Origin: JBFISM01 sp041608535
GTDB lineage: Bacteria; Actinomycetota; Acidimicrobiia; Spongiisociales; UBA5794
DNA: 8,949 bases
Reading direction: 5' to 3'
Assembly (NCBI GenBank): GCA_041608535.1
Contig: JBFISM010000149.1
Location: forward strand, 1 to 8,949
The notes under the pieces are model-generated. The model made no database searches and had not been told where the DNA came from. It was given only the letters and a program-made list of their open reading frames with translations. The position numbers were made by a program, and so were the translations under genes. Positions 5,860 through 8,949 of the stretch are shown piece by piece (position 1 is the first letter of the stretch; every line of letters begins with the position of its first letter).

Positions 5860-6306
5860 TCAGCGCAACGGCTGCTGTTGCTCCGCTGAATAAGCGACGT
5901 CGACCAGTCCGGGCACGTACTGGCAGGCCACCGCCGTCAGTGCGACGCCCGCCACGGGGGCGAGCAGCTGCCCCATCGGGATCTCGATGGGATCGTCGAG
6001 CAGCTCCAACGTGAACCCGGGGACGACGATCGCCACGATCAGAATGAGAAACCAGATCACCGCACAGGACGCAGCGATACCGGCCCACGCCCGCTTCTGG
6101 CTCTCCAGGTTGGTGCGAGGCTGCACCAGGGCGGCGAGCGCATATCCGCTCGCGGCGGCGCCCCAGACCCACGTGATCATTTGCACCAGGGGAAACGTGC
6201 TGCGTTCGGGTCCGTACACCACGTCATCGGCGTTGAGACTTATCAGCACGACGGAGATCCAGATGCTCAGAAGAGCGACGGCTGCCCAGGCAAAACTACG
6301 TTGCAT
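5860..6306 (-). CDS. Hypothetical four-helix integral membrane protein
   Basis: 148 residues with four predicted membrane helices at about 5-24, 39-61, 74-96 and 114-133, and a short polar tail (EQQQPLR). The loop between helices 2 and 3 is basic (PRTNLESQKR, 63-72) and would be cytoplasmic; the loops after helices 1 and 3 are acidic (NADD, ELLDDPIE) and would be outside. I do not recognise a family, and there are no enzyme or transporter motifs. The ATG at 6306 was chosen because AAGGGAG lies three bases upstream and the first helix follows at once. A weak TACAGT -10 (6364-6359) is possible. It follows the Lrp gene on the same strand after 144 bp, so it probably has its own promoter. Confidence 0.7.
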   Translation of the reverse strand: MQRSFAWAAVALLSIWISVVLISLNADDVVYGPERSTFPLVQMITWVWGAAASGYALAALVQPRTNLESQKRAWAGIAASCAVIWFLILIVAIVVPGFTLELLDDPIEIPMGQLLAPVAGVALTAVACQYVPGLVDVAYSAEQQQPLR

Positions 6307-6450
6307 TGACTCCCTTTGGCTACTGACCCGCGGAGGCCTCCCCCCGATGGCGTTGTGCACTGTAGATGTCTTGACGCCAAAGCGGGAGAACAACATAGCG
6401 CCACGGCTGCACAGAGTGGCGGTCGCCCGGTGGCGTATCAGCCTCGCGGT

Positions 6451-6915
6451 TCAGTCGAGCGAGTAGGCAGTACGCTCGGCCACGGTTCGGATGGCAAAGC
6501 TGCTCTGCAGCTGCGAGATGCCGGGGAGCTGGGCGAGATGCGCGCGATGGATCCTCTCGTAGTCGGCCACATCGGCGCACACCACGTGCACCAGGTAATC
6601 GGCGGCGCCGGCCATGAGATGGCAACTCATGACCTCCGGGATGTGAACGACCGCCGCCTCGAACGCATCGAGCACGTCCTCCTGCTGGCTGCGCAGGGAG
6701 ATCTCGACGAAAACCGAGGTGGGACGGCCGATCGCCGCCGGGTTCACCAACATCACATAACGATCTATGACCCCCGCTTCCTCGAGCCGGCGGACCCGCC
6801 GCAGTACTGCGGAGGGTGAGAGATGCACGCGCTCGGCGAGGTCGGCGTTGGTCATCCGGCCGTCCTGCTGCAGGTGCGCCAAGATGGCATGGTCGGTCGC
6901 ATCAAGTGTGATCAC
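6451..6915 (-). CDS. aldR: Lrp/AsnC family regulator, probable AldR
   Basis: 154 residues. The N-terminal winged HTH (about 4-52) has LDATDHAILAHLQQDGR, then MTNADLAERVHLSPSAVLRRV, the typical AsnC helix-turn-helix. The RAM ligand-binding domain (about 66-140) has the MAGAADYLVHV turn (G103, D106, Y107), where amino-acid effectors bind in this family. It is divergent from alanine dehydrogenase, with 134 bp between the start codons, as Rv2779c (AldR) and ald are in Mycobacterium tuberculosis. The gene symbol rests on that arrangement plus the family. It probably senses alanine and controls ald and itself. Start is GTG at 6915. There is no Shine-Dalgarno, and a TAGAAA box six bases upstream would suit a leaderless mRNA. 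The next gene downstream is not obviously related. Confidence 0.88.
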   Translation of the reverse strand: MITLDATDHAILAHLQQDGRMTNADLAERVHLSPSAVLRRVRRLEEAGVIDRYVMLVNPAAIGRPTSVFVEISLRSQQEDVLDAFEAAVVHIPEVMSCHLMAGAADYLVHVVCADVADYERIHRAHLAQLPGISQLQSSFAIRTVAERTAYSLD

Positions 6916-6921
6916 ATCACG

Positions 6922-6951
6922 TTTCTACCTCAATATGCCGTGTTGGCGCAA
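6922..6951 (-). promoter_or_regulatory. Possible promoter of the Lrp gene
   Basis: On the minus strand, TTGCGC (6951-6946) is followed after 18 bp by TAGAAA (6927-6922), six bases before the GTG. The -10 departs from TANNNT at its last base. The -35 is also the complement of the GCGCAA half-site that recurs in the palindrome at 6987-7001, so the regulator could bind here. Confidence 0.35.
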
Positions 6952-6986
6952 GAAGAATGCGTCGAGATACCCGGATGTGCACGACA

Positions 6987-7001
6987 GCGCAAGCATTGCG
7001 C
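6987..7001. promoter_or_regulatory. Palindrome in the aldR-ald gap, candidate AldR operator
   Basis: GCGCAA-GCA-TTGCGC is a perfect 6-3-6 inverted repeat. It covers the -35 position relative to TATCCT (7015-7020). A further GCGCAA half-site at 6946-6951 lies 41 bp away, about four helical turns, which fits the multi-site binding of Lrp-type octamers. That this is the AldR site is inference. Confidence 0.5.
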
Positions 7002-7014
7002 GCGCTGGGTCCCG

Positions 7015-7020
7015 TATCCT
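7015..7020 (+). promoter_or_regulatory. -10 box of ald
   Basis: TATCCT matches TANNNT. Start near 7027 would leave a 23-nt leader containing the GGAGGTG (7037-7043) ribosome-binding site. No clear -35; the palindrome occupies that position, as expected of a regulated promoter. Confidence 0.5.
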
Positions 7021-7049
7021 CTGCGGTGCATGGGCTGGAGGTGACGCCG

Positions 7050-8174
7050 GTGCTGATTGGGGTACCGCGGGAGATCAAGAACCACGAGCAGCGGGTGGCG
7101 CTGACACCCGTCAGTGTGCGCGAACTGACCGCTCTCGATCACGAGGTCATCGTCGAGACGAACGCCGGTCTGGGCGCCGGGGCCCCCGACGCCGACTACG
7201 AGGCCGCCGGCGCCAAGATCGTGCAGTCCGCGGCGGAGGTGTTCGCTGCGGCCGATATGGTGGTCAAGGTGAAGGAGCCGCAGGCGAGCGAGCGAGCCTT
7301 GCTGCGCCCGGGGCAGCTCTTGTTCACATACCTCCACCTGGCGCCCGACCCAGACCAGGCCAGGGACCTCGTGGAAAGCGGTGCCGTGTGTGTGGCCTAC
7401 GAGACCGTGACTTCTGCTGCCGGCGGACTCCCCTTGCTGGCACCGATGTCGAAGGTGGCGGGGCGGTTGTCGATACAAGCTGCGGCATGGGCGTTGCAGA
7501 GCAGCCACGGTGGCGCCGGGATGCTCATGGGCGGCGTGCCCGGTGTGCCGCCGGCAAAGGTGGTGATCATCGGAGGTGGCGTGGTCGGGGAGCACGCGGC
7601 AACCATGGCGATCGGTCTTGGATCGGACGTCACCGTGCTCGATCGCAACGTCGACGTGATGGACCGGCTGGAACGTCGTTTCCGGGCGTCCATCAAGACC
7701 GTGTACTCCACACGTGCGTCACTCGAGGAGCTCGTCGTCGATGCCGATGTGGTGGTGGGGGCGGTGCTGGTGCCGGGACACAAGGCGCCCAAGCTAGTCA
7801 CCGCCGAGATGGTGAAAGCGATGCGGCACGGGTCCGTCTTGGTCGACGTGGCCATCGATCAGGGCGGCGCCTTCGAGACGTCACATCCCACGACGCACGC
7901 CGACCCGATCTATGTGGTCGACGGGGTGGTGCACTATGCCGTGGCGAACATGCCGGGAGCGGTCCCGAAGACATCGACCTATGCCCTCAACAACGCAACG
8001 CTGCCATTCATCGTGGAGCTGGCGACGCACGGAGCGACCGAAGCCCTTCACCGCAACGAGCACCTCCGCAACGGTCTCAACGTGTGCCACGGCCACATCA
8101 CCGAGCCGGCCGTCGCCGAAGACCTCGGCTACGACTACGTCCCCCCGCTGGAAGCCCTGGCGACGAAACCTTAG
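7050..8174 (+). CDS. ald: Alanine dehydrogenase
   Basis: 374 residues against about 371 for the family. It catalyses L-alanine + NAD+ + H2O to pyruvate + NH4+ + NADH in the cytoplasm, linking alanine use to carbon and nitrogen metabolism. Residues matching the M. tuberculosis enzyme are all at the same numbers: R15, K75 (VKVKEP), H96 (YLHL), D270 (DVAIDQGG) and N300 (VANMPG). The nucleotide-binding GGGVVG is at 175-180, with D198 closing the Rossmann strand. The start is GTG at 7050, giving the conserved LIGVPREIKNHEQRVALTP N-terminus, with GGAGG eight bases upstream; the GTG at 7041 and upstream frame are rejected. It is divergent from the AldR-like regulator and probably induced by alanine through it. 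A hairpin directly after the stop separates it from the convergent SRPBCC gene. Confidence 0.97.
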   Translation: MLIGVPREIKNHEQRVALTPVSVRELTALDHEVIVETNAGLGAGAPDADYEAAGAKIVQSAAEVFAAADMVVKVKEPQASERALLRPGQLLFTYLHLAPDPDQARDLVESGAVCVAYETVTSAAGGLPLLAPMSKVAGRLSIQAAAWALQSSHGGAGMLMGGVPGVPPAKVVIIGGGVVGEHAATMAIGLGSDVTVLDRNVDVMDRLERRFRASIKTVYSTRASLEELVVDADVVVGAVLVPGHKAPKLVTAEMVKAMRHGSVLVDVAIDQGGAFETSHPTTHADPIYVVDGVVHYAVANMPGAVPKTSTYALNNATLPFIVELATHGATEALHRNEHLRNGLNVCHGHITEPAVAEDLGYDYVPPLEALATKP

Positions 8175-8206
8175 GCTCCAGGGTACGCTCGGCATGCCCT
8201 AGAGCC
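8174..8206 (+). terminator. Hairpin terminator after ald
   Basis: GGCTCcAGGG (8174-8183) pairs with CCCTaGAGCC (8197-8206), a 9-bp stem with one C-A mismatch and a 13-nt loop, starting on the last base of the ald stop codon and followed by gggactttgt. It may also serve the convergent gene. Confidence 0.55.
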
Positions 8207-8233
8207 GGGACTTTGTCTGGGCCGCAACGGGAC

Positions 8234-8734
8234 TCATCCGTTGGCGCGAGTTCCTTCGACCAGGGCCTTGACACCCTCGATGACCGCAGTCATGTGCTGG
8301 CGATGAAGCGCCTGGCGGGCGCCGACGATCTCCTCCTCCCGATCGGGGGAGCGGGCGATCGCAGCCGTCAGGCCGGACTCTCCCGGTCCGAGGCTGCGCC
8401 AGAACTCGAGCGTGGTCGCTTCTCCGTCCGGCTCGATCCGGAATGACCACGTGGCGAGCGGGTAGTCGGGATCGCCGACAGCCCACGTGAACCGGCGCTC
8501 GGGCTCGAATTCGATCATGGTCGAAGTGGTATGCCACTCCCGATCGCCACGCCGGTTGGTGCCGCGGAACTGGGCACCCAGCCCCGGGCCGTCGCTCATC
8601 CACCGGGCTTCCTGAAACTCGTCCTGGAACCGAGCGGGCATGTTGATGTCGGTCACGTGCATCCACACGTCGGCAGGCGAGCCATCGATCGCGATGGACA
8701 CCTGCATCTGAGGACGATCCGCAAAGCGCGTCAT
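8234..8734 (-). CDS. SRPBCC (START/Bet v1-like) family protein
   Basis: 166 residues with the SRPBCC pattern. An N-terminal strand and helix, VSIAIDGSPADVWMHVTDINMPARF (12-36, shown here by its ends and key residues PADVW), are followed by alternating strands (GLGAQFRGTN, STMIEFEPERRFTWAV, WSFRIEP, TTLEFWRSL) and a long C-terminal helix (about 133-162). The fold encloses a hydrophobic pocket for small ligands; family members include polyketide cyclase-like and Aha1-like proteins. The ligand is unknown. The ATG at 8734 is preferred over the internal ATG at 8707 because a TAAGGT -10 box precedes it at 8751-8746. The frame stays open to 8881 through the tandem repeats, but that part has no family similarity. 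It is convergent with ald. Confidence 0.85.
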   Translation of the reverse strand: MTRFADRPQMQVSIAIDGSPADVWMHVTDINMPARFQDEFQEARWMSDGPGLGAQFRGTNRRGDREWHTTSTMIEFEPERRFTWAVGDPDYPLATWSFRIEPDGEATTLEFWRSLGPGESGLTAAIARSPDREEEIVGARQALHRQHMTAVIEGVKALVEGTRANG

Positions 8735-8745
8735 GGGTTCAGCAA

Positions 8746-8751
8746 ACCTTA
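8746..8751 (-). promoter_or_regulatory. -10 box of the SRPBCC gene
   Basis: TAAGGT (TANNNT) lies 11 bases before the ATG at 8734, predicting a leader of only about five bases. The tandem repeat begins at 8754, so the -35 region would fall inside the repeat. Confidence 0.4.
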
Positions 8752-8753
8752 GA

Positions 8754-8843
8754 GGATGCGCCGGTAGGCGCAGACTCGGTTGCATGGGCACGGGACCCAG
8801 GCAACACCGCGATGAGCCGCCAGGCGAAGAGCCAAAAGGCGAA
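8754..8843. repeat. 90-bp tandem repeat, unit 1
   Basis: Complete unit. It starts with ggaTGCGCC-ggta-GGCGCA, a 6-bp hairpin (8757-8772), followed by the 50-bp block 8786-8835, which is identical to 121-170. It matches unit 2 at 73 of 74 positions; the only difference is in the hairpin loop (GGTA here, GATA in unit 2). Confidence 0.9.
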
Positions 8844-8917
8844 GGATGCGCCGATAGGCGCAGACTCGGTTGCATGGGCACGGGACCCAGGCAACACCGC
8901 GATGAGCCGCCAGGCGA
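8844..8917. repeat. 90-bp tandem repeat, unit 2 (74 bp, truncated)
   Basis: Second unit at a period of exactly 90 bp, with hairpin TGCGCC-gata-GGCGCA at 8847-8862 and block 8876-8917. The match stops after caggcga at 8917, where new sequence (gcctcgtacg) begins. That break may be the edge of the array. Confidence 0.9.
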
Positions 8918-8925
8918 GCCTCGTA

Positions 8926-8945
8926 CGCCAGCCCGTTTGCTGGCG
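8926..8945. repeat. Perfect hairpin at the right edge
   Basis: CGCCAGC-ccgttt-GCTGGCG is a 7-bp inverted repeat starting 8 bp after the tandem array ends. It could be a terminator of a gene to the right or part of the repeat region; the window stops too soon to tell. Confidence 0.5.
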
Positions 8946-8949
8946 CTCC

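Noticed and set aside
6332..6341. Palindrome GGAGGCCTCC upstream of the membrane gene
   Set aside because: Ten-base GC palindromes arise by chance in such DNA; no promoter element or second site nearby supports an operator.
6399..6421. CGCCAC..GTGGCG as terminator of the Lrp gene
   Set aside because: Six-base stem with an 11-base loop and no T run; too weak to call.
6767..8446. A 559-residue plus-strand frame across aldR, ald and the SRPBCC gene
   Set aside because: It is Arg/Gly-rich, out of frame with ald, and overlaps three genes whose motifs are all intact.
1..8949. tRNA, rRNA, integrase, transposase, toxin-antitoxin or defence genes
   Set aside because: None was seen on either strand. 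All larger genes are accounted for by housekeeping or envelope families.

Overview
The window is high-GC DNA with actinobacterial features. The best taxonomic clue is the secreted M23 peptidase at 4281-5477. Its C-terminal S-layer-homology-like repeats carry the 'GITLGCNPP..(D/N)..(Y/F)C' signature that I associate with Acidimicrobiia (Ilumatobacter-like) and related environmental actinobacteria. Other clues agree: GTG starts, TANNNT -10 boxes placed so that transcription would begin at the start codon, and a divergent aldR-ald pair arranged as in Mycobacterium. The class-level assignment is inference.

Layout: (1) 1-91 is the 3' end of an acidic, unidentified protein. (2) 92-796 is about 700 bp without a credible gene, filled by at least four repeat families: a 57-bp module that includes the end of the first gene and occurs twice, a 50-bp element found again at the far end of the window, a G/C-run element in two inverted copies, and a 90-bp hairpin element in two direct copies. 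(3) 797-1558 (-) is an SDR oxidoreductase, divergent from a secreted HELAH metalloprotease-like protein at 1754-2407 (+). (4) 2431-2464 is a strong hairpin separating that gene from a leftward cluster of M23/SLH peptidase, NarL-type histidine kinase and LuxR-type response regulator (5477 to 2473). The cluster is led by a clear promoter, and kinase and regulator overlap by ATGA. (5) 5601-5849 (+) is a DUF2277 protein, convergent with a four-helix membrane protein at 5860-6306 (-). (6) An Lrp/AsnC regulator at 6451-6915 (-) diverges from alanine dehydrogenase at 7050-8174 (+), with a perfect palindrome in the shared promoter region. (7) A SRPBCC-fold protein at 8234-8734 (-) is convergent with ald. 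(8) 8754-8949 holds a tandem 90-bp repeat sharing 50 identical bases with the element at 121-170, then another hairpin.

The genes are ordinary chromosomal ones: cell-envelope turnover with a sensor pair, and alanine catabolism with its regulator. I did not find a defence system, prophage, integron or biosynthetic cluster. The unexplained content is the repeat DNA at both ends, plus the coupling of a wall hydrolase to a two-component system.
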